This document shows, piece after piece, positions 45,107-54,537 of a stretch of 64,000 nucleotides of DNA (the stretch's first letter is position 1; every line of letters begins with the position of its first letter). The position numbers and the translations under genes are program-made. The notes beneath the pieces are model-generated. The model was not told where the DNA came from. It did not search any database and saw nothing but the letters and a program-made list of their open reading frames with translations. The stretch is taken from the NCBI RefSeq assembly GCF_007754425.1, contig NZ_CP037452.1:2120664-2184663 (forward strand), given 5' to 3'. This stretch comes from Gimesia fumaroli. Lineage in GTDB: Bacteria > Planctomycetota > Planctomycetia > Planctomycetales > Planctomycetaceae.

Positions 45107-47488
45107 GTGTCGGACGAAGGTTTTAATAATCGTGCCAGTGAAGAAGAAACCGTAGATGAATTTCCGCCTGTTGATATCAGCCAGGAAGAAACGGTCGACG
45201 AAATTCCGCCGATCAATATAAATGAAATCGATAAAACGATGATTGGCGCCGATAGCGGCGCGGAGAAATCAGGTAATCAGCCGGTTGGTCCTTCAGCAGA
45301 CAAAGCAGCAGCGTGGATTGGACGTCAATTAGGCAAATACCAGATCACCGGCCTGTTGGGGCAGGGAGGTATGGGAGTTGTTTATCAGGCGCATGATTCG
45401 ACGATCGAACGTGACGTCGCAATCAAGTTGCTGCCGGCAGAACTGGCTTCTGATAAAAAAATGCTGGATCGCTTTCTGGCAGAAGCAAAGGCGGCAGGCC
45501 GTTTAACTCATCCTCATGTGGTGTCGATTCATGAGATCAGCCAGGAAGGCGATGTCTATTTTATCGTGATGGAGTTGATGACCGGCGGCAGTGCCGACGA
45601 TCATCTGGAGTCAATCGGCCCTTATTCTCCCCTGGAAGCGACTCGCATTATTGCAGATGCCTGTGAAGGGCTGATGGTCGCTCATACTTCCGGCCTCGTT
45701 CATCGGGATATTAAGCCGGGGAATTTATTGCAGTCAAAACATGGGACCATCAAAGTTGCTGACTTCGGCTTAGCCAAACGGGTGATTCAGCAGTCACAGC
45801 AATTGACTCAGGACGGGCAGCTGATCGGAACGCCTTACTTCATGAGCCCCGAACAATGTGAGTCGAAAACGGTTGACAATCGAAGTGACATCTATTCGCT
45901 GGGAGCAACTTATTACACACTGCTCACCGGCGATCATCCCTATGAAGATGCCGGCAGCATTGTACAGATTATGTATGCTCACTGTCATGCCGATGTGCTT
46001 GATCCGCGGGATGTGGATTCTAAGATTCCGGATAAGTGCGCCGCGATTATTCAGAAAGCTATGGCCAAAAAACCGGATGATCGCTACCAGACAGCAGAGG
46101 AAATGCTGACAGACTTAAAAGCCGTGGAAACCCAATCCGAACGATACGGCGATACGAAAGTTCTCAATCAGGACGAACTCAAGGATGTCTCAAAACGTAA
46201 AAATGAAACGTCACACTTGCAAGGCAAAATTTTTAATGCGGTCATTTTTACAGTCACATTTCTGTTGTTAACTCTGGTTCCCTACTATTTCTGGACGAAC
46301 AGAGAACAGCATGAGACGACAGGACAACCCTCCAAAGCAAGTCCAGCGAATCAGCCCCTCGCGCAAGGCATCACTGCCGACAAAATTATTTTAGGCACAT
46401 CAACTGCCATGACAGGGGCGAATAAAGAGCTGGGCAGTAATATGGTGATGGGCATGCAGGCCTGTTTCAAATCGGTGAATGCATCGGGCGGCATTGGTGG
46501 CCGCAATCTTGAACTGATTGTCAAAGATGATGGCTATGAGCCTGATCAGGCACACAAAAATATGCACCAACTTTTTGAAGGCGATAAAGTATTTGCCGTG
46601 ATCGGAAACGTGGGAACTCCGACTGCAGAAGTAACCGTCCCTTATGCCAATGAAAATAAATACCTCTTCTTTGCGCCATTAACCGGCGCACGCAGCTTGC
46701 GACGTGATCCTCCCGATCGCTATGTGTTTAATCTGCGTGCCAGTTATGCTGACGAAACAGAGGCCATGGTGCATTATTTTGTAGAAAAGAAACGTGTGTC
46801 TCCGGACAAAATCGCAGTCTTTGCGCAAAACGATTCTTTTGGTGACGATGGTTTTGCAGGCGTTGCCAAAGCATTAGAAAAATACAAAATACAGCCAGAA
46901 AATATTCTGCGTGTCGGCTATGACCGGAATACCACACAAATTACAGAAGCCGTCAAGACCATCGAACAGAATCAAGACCGTGTTGAAGCGTTGATCATGG
47001 TGGCGACCTTCAAGCCGGCTGCGTTGATGGTTCAGCAAATCAAGGATCGCAAACTCAACATACAGGTGGCTGCTGTTTCTTTTGTCGGCAGTGAGCTGCT
47101 GGCGCAGCAGTTCAAGGAAATGGGGGCTGATTATGCTGAAGATGTGATTGTGACTCAGGTCGTACCCTATTATCTCTCCAGCGCAAGTGGTGTGTTGCGA
47201 TACCGGGCGGCTATGAAAAAGTTCTACCCCTTGTCAAAACCAGGCTTTGTTTCTCTCGAAGGCTTCCTGGCTGCGGAATGTTTTGTGGAAGGCTTGAAGA
47301 AAACGGTCTCATCCGGAGAAGCCTTGACCACGGAGAATGTCATCGATTCTCTGGAACAGATCAAAAATCTGGATCTGGGGATCGGGCCAATTATCAATTT
47401 CGGGCCGTCACGGCATCAGGCATCTAATCGCGTCTGGGGGACCATATTGGATAAGAAAGCGCAATACAAAGAGCTGGAGATGCAATAA
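45107..47488 (+). CDS. Ser/Thr kinase fused to a periplasmic-binding receptor domain
   Basis: Membrane receptor kinase of 793 residues. The start is GTG with a GAGGGAAG site. A disordered acidic N-terminus contains a repeated EETVDE element (about 13-18 and 27-32). The PKN-type kinase domain is at about 78-340 with all key residues: glycine loop GQGGMG (85-90), K107, HRD catalytic loop with D201, and DFG with D219. One membrane segment follows (about 375-396), then an extracytoplasmic domain (about 418-793) resembling Leu/Ile/Val-type periplasmic binding proteins (ABC substrate-binding, type 1), for example the ITADKIILGTSTAMTGANKE and ASGGIGGRNLELIVKDDGY segments. This looks like a one-protein sensor: an outside ligand would signal to the inside kinase. 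The ligand is unknown. Confidence 0.93.
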   Translation: MSDEGFNNRASEEETVDEFPPVDISQEETVDEIPPININEIDKTMIGADSGAEKSGNQPVGPSADKAAAWIGRQLGKYQITGLLGQGGMGVVYQAHDSTIERDVAIKLLPAELASDKKMLDRFLAEAKAAGRLTHPHVVSIHEISQEGDVYFIVMELMTGGSADDHLESIGPYSPLEATRIIADACEGLMVAHTSGLVHRDIKPGNLLQSKHGTIKVADFGLAKRVIQQSQQLTQDGQLIGTPYFMSPEQCESKTVDNRSDIYSLGATYYTLLTGDHPYEDAGSIVQIMYAHCHADVLDPRDVDSKIPDKCAAIIQKAMAKKPDDRYQTAEEMLTDLKAVETQSERYGDTKVLNQDELKDVSKRKNETSHLQGKIFNAVIFTVTFLLLTLVPYYFWTNREQHETTGQPSKASPANQPLAQGITADKIILGTSTAMTGANKELGSNMVMGMQACFKSVNASGGIGGRNLELIVKDDGYEPDQAHKNMHQLFEGDKVFAVIGNVGTPTAEVTVPYANENKYLFFAPLTGARSLRRDPPDRYVFNLRASYADETEAMVHYFVEKKRVSPDKIAVFAQNDSFGDDGFAGVAKALEKYKIQPENILRVGYDRNTTQITEAVKTIEQNQDRVEALIMVATFKPAALMVQQIKDRKLNIQVAAVSFVGSELLAQQFKEMGADYAEDVIVTQVVPYYLSSASGVLRYRAAMKKFYPLSKPGFVSLEGFLAAECFVEGLKKTVSSGEALTTENVIDSLEQIKNLDLGIGPIINFGPSRHQASNRVWGTILDKKAQYKELEMQ

Positions 47489-47803
47489 CTCCTTTACTCT
47501 TAAAGCTTTGCGGCTGATTCTCAAAAGGAGAATTGACTGACTGTGGAACGAAAAATCAGCAGTTCTGCAGTAGCAATTGTCCTCCTACACACGTTATTGA
47601 GAAGACGCTGGCTTTGTAATTCAGCGCCCCTATTTGGCTCATTTTTGCGTTTCTGCGCAGAATTGGGTGTCATGCCGCACTGTCATTGCAGTTTGCCTGT
47701 TTTGAGAGTCTGCTGTTTCTGATATGCCAGAGCGAACTTGCGTTGGACTGAAACTAAAATCATCAATGAGAACCGAGACTTCAGAATGTCGTAAAGGGCC
47801 AAC
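47489..47803. other. Intergenic region between kinase genes
   Basis: About 315 bases without a convincing gene. No strong terminator or repeat was seen. The two kinase genes flanking it may use separate promoters. Confidence 0.4.
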
Positions 47804-49030
47804 ATGAATTCTGAGAATCGAACAGAGATAATTTCAACAGATGTCGTTGCTACCGAGTGCATCACTCTGGAAGTGCTGGCGAGCCAGTTTGTCGATGAGC
47901 ATCGGCGGTGGTTAAATCCTTCTATCGAAACTTATGCCCTGACATATCCGGAATATGCTGTTGAGATTCGTGAGAGTTTCCCCGTCTTGATCGCGATGGA
48001 ACAGTGGAAGGGGAATCAGGAGTTTTCCAGTTTGCGACGGCAACTTCCTGAACCGGCCAGTATCAAACAGCTGGGGGATTGCCACATCACTCGCGAAATC
48101 AGCCGTAACCGAACTGCGATCGTATATGAAGCAGTGCAGGGGAAATGGAACCGCCGAGTATTAGTGAAACTGCTTCCCTGGAAATCAGAAATGACGCCAC
48201 GCTGGCAAGAACGGTTTGAGCGCGAAGCTCGTCTGGTTGCGCGGCTACGTCATCCGAATATCGTGTCGTTTTATAAATCGGGAGAAGATCAGGGATATTG
48301 TTATTCTGTCACGCAACAGGTCGATGGGGTTGGCCTGGATCAAATCATTGGGTACTTCGCAGATGAGACTCAGTCTTCTCAAAAGAATACCGGAAAACAG
48401 AAATGTCGTGATCAGACAGCAGCCATCGCATGCAGTTTGCAGGAAAATCGCTGGCGTGCCTTTACTGGTATCGCATTACAGGTAGCGGATGCTTTGAGAT
48501 ACGCGCACAGCCGCGAAACGTTACACAATGATCTGAAGCCGGAGAACATCTTAATTGATGCAGCAGGGCATGTCTGGGTCAATAATTTCAGTCTGGCCCA
48601 GTTTGCAGAAGGCGCACTCAAGCAGCAGTCGGCAAAGACATTGAGTTACCAGGCTCCCGAACGGTTTCAGGGACAGAATCATGAGCAAAGCGACATTTAT
48701 TCTTTGGGGATGGTGTTGTATGAACTGGCGACTCTCTCGCTGGCGTTCCCTTTTTCAAATTCAAGCGAACTCGTCGAGCAGATCTTAAATCAGGAACCGT
48801 TAAGACCACGCGCACTGAATCCTTCGATCCCCATCGATTTCGAATCCATCATTTTAAACTGCATCACAAAGTCACAGCAGCAGCGGTATCAATCCGTCGA
48901 AGCACTCAGTCTCGATCTTGTTCGATTGATTCATGGCAAATCTGTCAAGCGTCGCACAAGCTCTCCCGGCGTTTTCAACAGGAAGTGGTTTCCCTTCTGG
49001 AACCGCAATTCAGGTCAGCAGGCAAAATAG
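47804..49030 (+). CDS. Predicted pseudokinase, degenerate Ser/Thr kinase paralogue
   Basis: Cytoplasmic protein of 408 residues with a full Ser/Thr kinase fold that appears inactive. An N-terminal domain (about 20-75) matches the equivalent part of the kinase gene at 49068-51986. In the fold (about 90-395), the glycine loop GxGxxG reads SRNRTA (100-105) with no glycine. The lysine of the VAIK position remains (K122). The catalytic HRD is HND (H241, D243 kept) and the magnesium motif DFG is NFS (N261, F262, S263). Loss of the glycines and of the DFG aspartate predicts weak or no catalysis. No membrane segment was seen. It lies tail-to-tail with the active kinase, 37 bases apart. It may bind or regulate that kinase, but this is inferred. 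Confidence 0.85.
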   Translation: MNSENRTEIISTDVVATECITLEVLASQFVDEHRRWLNPSIETYALTYPEYAVEIRESFPVLIAMEQWKGNQEFSSLRRQLPEPASIKQLGDCHITREISRNRTAIVYEAVQGKWNRRVLVKLLPWKSEMTPRWQERFEREARLVARLRHPNIVSFYKSGEDQGYCYSVTQQVDGVGLDQIIGYFADETQSSQKNTGKQKCRDQTAAIACSLQENRWRAFTGIALQVADALRYAHSRETLHNDLKPENILIDAAGHVWVNNFSLAQFAEGALKQQSAKTLSYQAPERFQGQNHEQSDIYSLGMVLYELATLSLAFPFSNSSELVEQILNQEPLRPRALNPSIPIDFESIILNCITKSQQQRYQSVEALSLDLVRLIHGKSVKRRTSSPGVFNRKWFPFWNRNSGQQAK

Positions 49031-49067
49031 AGACGGCATTAATAGAGTCTACCCAAACGAATGTGTC

Positions 49068-51986
49068 TCATCTGCGGAAGGGAGGCCCGTTCCTGTCACG
49101 TGGCCGCGGTGGCTGTCTGTTGTCTCGTGGGCGTGGTGGTCCGTCACCCCGCTGGGGCCGTCGATTTTGTTTAGGCCTGTGACGTACTGCCTCTGGGAAT
49201 TTGGATTTAAATTGCGCTTCATATTGATTGTATTTATCCCACAGCAGGATGCTATTCAGTTCATCTCCTGAATATTGATAAAGCTCAGAAAGCTTCTCTG
49301 TGGCATTCAGCAGGGTCTCATAGATGTCAGCAGACTCTGATTGTGTTTTCTGCCCTGTTTCCAGAATCTTGATGGCATCTTCCATGAGTGGAATTGCTTC
49401 TGCTTCACTCCCTTTTCTTTCCAGAATATTTGCCAGCATGATTTCAAACCTGGCTAGCCAGGTTTGATGTTCTGGCACTTCCGGAAATTGGTCCGCGAGT
49501 TCTCTCTGTAATCTGATGGCAGTTCTCAACGAGCGTTCGCCTGTATCATGGCGAAGTCGTACTTTGTTTGAATCCGGACTTCCATCAGTCAAAATATCCA
49601 TTGCATGCGCCAGTTTATTATGGGCATGGATCAGCGAGATTTTGTATTCCGGGATCGTTGGATAATCGGAAACCAGGCGGCTGGCATGTTGAATCGCGTT
49701 TTGCAGACGTTTCGCAATGGTCTCTTCAATGTCCCTGGGAGTTGCATTGCGAAGCTCGATTCGCTCATAGGTTTTCACCACAGCCTGTCGATAGTCGGCA
49801 ACATGCGGATATTCTCGAACCAGGTTCTCCAGAATTTGAAGCACGCGCGCCTGTTTTTCTGTATCCGCCTGAGATTGCGGATATTGATTTGAGATTTGTT
49901 CCTGCAGACAGAGGGCCAGTAAGTAGCGATACTCCGGTTTCGCATGATCGGAATTCACTAGCGGCTCCAGGATATCAATGGCCTTCTGCGAGAGAGCCTG
50001 ATTCGCCTCTGATTCGTCTTCCGTTGCAGGGAAGCGAGGCGCCTGATGAGGAACAGAGTGTAGTTTCACTTGACCGGGACGTACTTTATGCGACATCAGA
50101 AAATAGGAACGTGCCAGTTCAAACCGGAGCGCAGGTTGATCCGGGTTTATAGCGAGTTCCTGTTTCAGCAACTGCTCCGCTTTCTGATAGGAATCCTTGG
50201 CAGCCGTCAGTTGATTCAGGTACCAGTGAATTCGACCGATTTCATTGAAGAGTGTGGCAATCGTGAGCGGATCTGCTTCAACCGAGTTTTGATTGTACAT
50301 TTCGAGCGATTTTTGATACGCGGCAAGTGCTGATTGATAATCTCCCAGTCGGCGATGAATGTCGCCGACCTTGTGCTGTGCATTGGCCGCTTTGATTTGA
50401 AATTCGCGTTGTGATCCTGTTGATTCGGCCAATTGTTCATAGAACTGAATCATTCCTGCCAGCAAATCAGCTGATTCCCGGGACAAGACCGGTTCTGAAT
50501 AGTCGGCTGCCGACGCGTTGCTTTCTGTTGACTGGGCACGGCTGGGGACAAATCGATTGAATACGCGATCCAGGGCTGCAGTCGCAAGTTGAGCTGATGC
50601 TTCTGCTCGCTTTCGCTCCCGTCGTTCATTTTCAAATCCGACTGCCAGTGAGATTCCCAGCAGTAGCAGCAGGCTTAATGCAATTCCGGATAAGCTGGCA
50701 ATCGCCGGGTTACGACGGCTCCAGCGCCACAACTGCTCGAAGAGGGTCACGCGTCTGGCACGGATCGGCCGATTTTCGAGAAATCGATTCAGGTCATCTG
50801 CCAGGTCGCTGGCCTTTTGGTAACGATGCTTCGTATCTGCTGCAATGGCCTTCTGGATGATCGTTTCCAGATCGCGGGGAATTTCGGGATTGATCCGTCT
50901 GAGCGGTGGAATCGCCCCCCGCGTAATCAGTTCGATCATTGCATGGCGGCTGGTGCGTTCAATTGCGGGACGTTTAGTTAACAGTTCGTAAAGTGTAATT
51001 CCGAGACCATAGATATCACTCTGGCGGCAGGTTTCGCCTCGAAACATTTCGGGCGCCATATAACCGAGTGTGCCTGCCATGTCGGTGGATTTACTCAGAT
51101 CGCTCTGTTCAGCCGCACGTGCCAGTCCAAAGTCCGTGATGCAGAGCAGACCATCGCGGTCTAAAAGTAAATTTCCAGGCTTGATGTCACGATGTAAAAT
51201 ACCGCGATCATGTGCATGTTGGAGCGCATTCGCGGCCTGAATGCCGAGCGCTGCAATATTTTGAGGAGAGCCGACATACTTATCAAATTCTGGACCAATG
51301 TTATGGGGATGCTTCGGTTCGTTTGGCAGATTCACTTGCGAGTCATCGCTGTGAGAAAGTGAAGTGTCACTGCCGGCCTGTGTCAGAGAATTATTTCCTG
51401 CTGCGATCTGTTTCAACTCGCTGTCGACAGCAGTGACCACGATTTTCTGTGTCAGTTCATCCAGACCAACGCCTTCAATCAATTGCATCACATAGTAGTG
51501 AAAACCGCTATTCTCGCCGACACCGAAGACCGGTACGATGTTGGTGTGATGTAGTGAAGCCGTCAATTCGGCTTCCCGGCGAAAACGCCTCAGTTGTTTC
51601 TCATCCATCAGCGAATGACGCGGTAACAGTTTCAATGCGACCCGCCGATTGAGTGATTCCTGGATGGCTTCATAGACCACACCCATGCCACCTCGCCCAA
51701 TTTCCCGGACGATTTTAAAGTCACCCAGCTGCTGTGGTGTGCTGGCGCCTAAGGAGACTTTTCCATGAGACTGGTCGGCATGTTTTCCACCTTCCAAAGC
51801 AGCAATAGCAGGAAAGAATTCTGCAATCTCACTGGCAAAATCAGGGTGGCGTTTTGCGTATTCAGAAACCTCAGGCTTCTCGCCGTTCCGAATCTGACTG
51901 ATAAATTCATCAGCGATTTGTTCCAGATCAGGCTGATCCGGAGGCGTCAGATTCTTCGTGGCATGATTTGAATCGGGAGATAACAC
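49068..51986 (-). CDS. Ser/Thr protein kinase with TPR receptor-like C-terminus
   Basis: Membrane kinase of 972 residues (GTG start with AGGACAG upstream). An N-terminal region (about 20-68) is shared with the pseudokinase gene. The kinase domain (about 88-405) has intact motifs: GRGGMG (97-102), K119, HRD with D267, and DFG with D285. An insert of about 50 residues lies between the lobes (about 185-235). One membrane segment is at about 430-450. The outside part is TPR-like helical repeats (about 500-900), then a Pro/Arg-rich tail with PRPRDR-type repeats (about 935-972), which probably binds partners or nucleic acid. An ECF sigma gene lies upstream on the same strand, 56 bases away. This is the common planctomycete arrangement of ECF sigma followed by kinase, where the kinase may control sigma activity. 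Confidence 0.94.
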   Translation of the reverse strand: MLSPDSNHATKNLTPPDQPDLEQIADEFISQIRNGEKPEVSEYAKRHPDFASEIAEFFPAIAALEGGKHADQSHGKVSLGASTPQQLGDFKIVREIGRGGMGVVYEAIQESLNRRVALKLLPRHSLMDEKQLRRFRREAELTASLHHTNIVPVFGVGENSGFHYYVMQLIEGVGLDELTQKIVVTAVDSELKQIAAGNNSLTQAGSDTSLSHSDDSQVNLPNEPKHPHNIGPEFDKYVGSPQNIAALGIQAANALQHAHDRGILHRDIKPGNLLLDRDGLLCITDFGLARAAEQSDLSKSTDMAGTLGYMAPEMFRGETCRQSDIYGLGITLYELLTKRPAIERTSRHAMIELITRGAIPPLRRINPEIPRDLETIIQKAIAADTKHRYQKASDLADDLNRFLENRPIRARRVTLFEQLWRWSRRNPAIASLSGIALSLLLLLGISLAVGFENERRERKRAEASAQLATAALDRVFNRFVPSRAQSTESNASAADYSEPVLSRESADLLAGMIQFYEQLAESTGSQREFQIKAANAQHKVGDIHRRLGDYQSALAAYQKSLEMYNQNSVEADPLTIATLFNEIGRIHWYLNQLTAAKDSYQKAEQLLKQELAINPDQPALRFELARSYFLMSHKVRPGQVKLHSVPHQAPRFPATEDESEANQALSQKAIDILEPLVNSDHAKPEYRYLLALCLQEQISNQYPQSQADTEKQARVLQILENLVREYPHVADYRQAVVKTYERIELRNATPRDIEETIAKRLQNAIQHASRLVSDYPTIPEYKISLIHAHNKLAHAMDILTDGSPDSNKVRLRHDTGERSLRTAIRLQRELADQFPEVPEHQTWLARFEIMLANILERKGSEAEAIPLMEDAIKILETGQKTQSESADIYETLLNATEKLSELYQYSGDELNSILLWDKYNQYEAQFKSKFPEAVRHRPKQNRRPQRGDGPPRPRDNRQPPRPRDRNGPPFRR

Positions 51987-52042
51987 TGACTGCTGTCCTG
52001 TAGATATGGTTCTGCAATTCTATTTGCTACATTGACGGCTGA

Positions 52043-52675
52043 TTACTCTATGATACCGGGAATTTGTACCAGTATGGAGCGTAATCTGGTTAAGGCGCGG
52101 AAATATCTCATACTTGCTGTTTTGGGTTCGATTTCAAGTACTTCCGATGCTTCCAGGTTTGATAATTCTTCAAAATGACGCAGCACTAAAATCTCGCGAT
52201 CAATTTCATTCAGGCTTTCCAGAGCCTCATGTAATTGTGCGGCCAGTTCTTCTTTGAGCGCGGCCTGACTCGGAGACGTCATGTCGCCCAGCAAGACATC
52301 GGCGATTTGAAACGAAGTGGATGCGGAAAACACTCTCCGCTTCGCTTTGACTTCTCGTCTGACATCTCGTTTTTGCGCTCCCAGATGACGGCGGTGTACG
52401 TCGATCAAAGTTTGTCCGATGATGGTTCGCAGCCAGATGAAAAATGTGGTCGCCGGGTCATTCAGATAATGTTCAATCCGTGTGGCCGCATCGAGATACG
52501 CTTCTTGCAGAATATCATCCGCATCAACTCGACCGAGCAGACGCCGATCAAGCCGAAAATTAACAATTCGCCACAGACGGTCTCGGTACTGGTTATATTC
52601 TTCCGCAAGCACGCCTTCCGGGTCCTGCCGTAACCGGTTCAGAAAATTCTCTTGATCTTCGTGCTCATCCAACAA
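52043..52675 (-). CDS. ECF-type RNA polymerase sigma factor
   Basis: Sigma-70-family ECF sigma factor of 210 residues. The start is TTG, supported by GGGAG just upstream. Region 2 is at about 24-95, including the RLWRIVNFRLDRRL and DADDILQEAYLDA segments that contact core polymerase and the -10. Region 4 is at about 145-205, with the helix-turn-helix NLEASEVLEIEPKTASMRYFRALTRLR. A lysine/arginine-rich linker lies between. It is followed 56 bases downstream on the same strand by the TPR kinase gene and is almost certainly co-transcribed. No anti-sigma gene is present, which fits a kinase-linked control mode. The target promoters are unknown. Confidence 0.94.
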   Translation of the reverse strand: MLDEHEDQENFLNRLRQDPEGVLAEEYNQYRDRLWRIVNFRLDRRLLGRVDADDILQEAYLDAATRIEHYLNDPATTFFIWLRTIIGQTLIDVHRRHLGAQKRDVRREVKAKRRVFSASTSFQIADVLLGDMTSPSQAALKEELAAQLHEALESLNEIDREILVLRHFEELSNLEASEVLEIEPKTASMRYFRALTRLRSILVQIPGIIE

Positions 52676-52872
52676 TTAACGTATCTCCCGAACGGTATCT
52701 AAATCATTGACGGTAATGATTCTAACCGATTGCTTCCATAGGCGACAAGGCGGATCATTGTGGCTCAATTACAGGGGTTATAAGGCTTTTGCGACCCCTT
52801 GAGGTGAAACGTACAATGGTTGAGGCTACCAGAGTTTACTACGTGAGATACCGTGAATCTGACGGATGAGGA

Positions 52873-54522
52873 TTAGAATTTAGCTAGAAATTCAATCCGC
52901 GCCCCCGAGGCAACGCCCCGTGACTCCTGCTTGGCTACAAAACTGTCGAGTAGCATGATCCAATGTTGGCCGATCGCTTTTTGATAGCGGATGGCGCCCC
53001 CGATGGCACCATCGTTGACGTCGTTGGTATCTTTGCGGCCACCAATTTCGAAAATGAGCTGCTGGCGGGTCTTATCATAGAAGAGCTGATAACCCAGACT
53101 GGCACCCGCGACATCGGTTGCCTGGTTACTCAAGGGAGCACCATATTGTCCCAGGCCAGAGGCGGCAAACAGCAGGCCAACCTGTCCCAGAGGTCCGCCG
53201 GCCAGCGTTCCTCGTGCGGGCGATGTAAACTGGTCGATGGCCCAGAATGCATTGAAGTAGACCAGGTCATTCGAATGATGTGGCGTTAAGGAGATCTGAC
53301 TGAAGAGCAGTTCTCCCTGTCCGGATGCTGCGGTTTCGCCATCGTGAGGAAACGATCCCAACACCTGGAACGAAGTGTTATAGGTATTGTGGAATCCGTG
53401 CAGACGCTGAATCGCACTCAATCCAAAAGCGGTCATGCTGCCGAATTGTGGATTGCTGGAGTTGACAGTCGCCACATCGGCGTTGACCGTACTGACGTCA
53501 AAGTCCGTCTCCGAGAAGATACCGTACATGGTGGAATCAGGATCATGAACGTTATTGTTTCGATTGATATCACCTTCTACATAGACGCCGGTCACGCGCA
53601 TATTCAGAACACCACCACCGTTGATTGTGTTCCGCGTGACGGTGACCGCATCCACCATGTCTTCGTTGATTAACAATCCCTGTTGAAACGACATCGGCTG
53701 TCGACCAACGGAAAACCCAATATCGTATCGATGCACGTCATAGGGATCCAGGTTCGGAAACAGTTCGCCAAAATCACCTTCAAAAAACAGAGTTTGAATG
53801 TCGGCGTTGAGTCCATCAAGCCATTCTCCATCGTGGAACTCATAGCTTGTAAACAGCCGCGAGGCAGTCAGTTCTTTATCCAATGAACGCAGCCCGACAA
53901 GAATGCGTTCTGTTCCGGAAAGGTTGAGCTGTCCAAACAGGTCAAGGCGGTTGGCCCATTCGGTGACGTTAGTCCCGGCACGGTTATCAAAGTAGTTCAA
54001 CCCGGTTCGGTATGTACCAAATACCCAGAAGGAAGGCCGCCAGACAGCGCCTGTGGGTATAACGATTCCCTGGTTCAGGAATCCAACTCCCAGAAATTTT
54101 TCGTTGGTCTCAATCAGCAGATCAGGGCGTTCGGGAATGGGTTGTATGCCGATGGGAAAGTCATCCAAAGGTGTTTCCGGGGCATAATGCTCAGAGCACA
54201 AGAGCCATTGACCGAAATGGGCCAGGGGTTCAGCTGGCGATGCTAACGCGTCCATTGCCATCTCGCCCAGCTTCCAATAGAGGGGCTCGGAATCATGATA
54301 CACGTTCGGATCATATTCCACGCGATCGGCGTAGGGGTTAATATAGTATTCGTCAAATTCATCATACTCATCAGCCAACTGTGTTTCTTCTGCCATTTCC
54401 GGAGAAGGAGGCAGGCTGGCGACGCCCGGGGCATCCGGTGCTTGCGCATGAATAATTCCCGAGTACATCAGAATTGAACTCGCTAGAATCAGGAACAGGA
54501 ATTGTTGTTTCAATCTTCTCAT
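52873..54522 (-). CDS. Predicted outer-membrane beta-barrel protein
   Basis: Exported protein of 549 residues with a signal peptide (MRRLKQQFLFLILASSILMY, cleavage near 27). An acidic Tyr-rich segment (about 45-85) precedes a long region of alternating polar and hydrophobic residues, Gly and aromatic residues (about 140-549), ending in a phenylalanine (ARIEFLAKF), a typical C-terminal signature of outer-membrane barrels. Segments such as ERILVGLRSL and RQQLIFEIGGRKDT look like strands. I do not recognise a named porin family. It follows the pentahaem cytochrome gene by 15 bases on the same strand, so it could be the outer-membrane partner of an electron-transfer conduit. That role is only inferred. 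Confidence 0.75.
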   Translation of the reverse strand: MRRLKQQFLFLILASSILMYSGIIHAQAPDAPGVASLPPSPEMAEETQLADEYDEFDEYYINPYADRVEYDPNVYHDSEPLYWKLGEMAMDALASPAEPLAHFGQWLLCSEHYAPETPLDDFPIGIQPIPERPDLLIETNEKFLGVGFLNQGIVIPTGAVWRPSFWVFGTYRTGLNYFDNRAGTNVTEWANRLDLFGQLNLSGTERILVGLRSLDKELTASRLFTSYEFHDGEWLDGLNADIQTLFFEGDFGELFPNLDPYDVHRYDIGFSVGRQPMSFQQGLLINEDMVDAVTVTRNTINGGGVLNMRVTGVYVEGDINRNNNVHDPDSTMYGIFSETDFDVSTVNADVATVNSSNPQFGSMTAFGLSAIQRLHGFHNTYNTSFQVLGSFPHDGETAASGQGELLFSQISLTPHHSNDLVYFNAFWAIDQFTSPARGTLAGGPLGQVGLLFAASGLGQYGAPLSNQATDVAGASLGYQLFYDKTRQQLIFEIGGRKDTNDVNDGAIGGAIRYQKAIGQHWIMLLDSFVAKQESRGVASGARIEFLAKF

Positions 54523-54537
54523 TAAGCTGATTCAATA

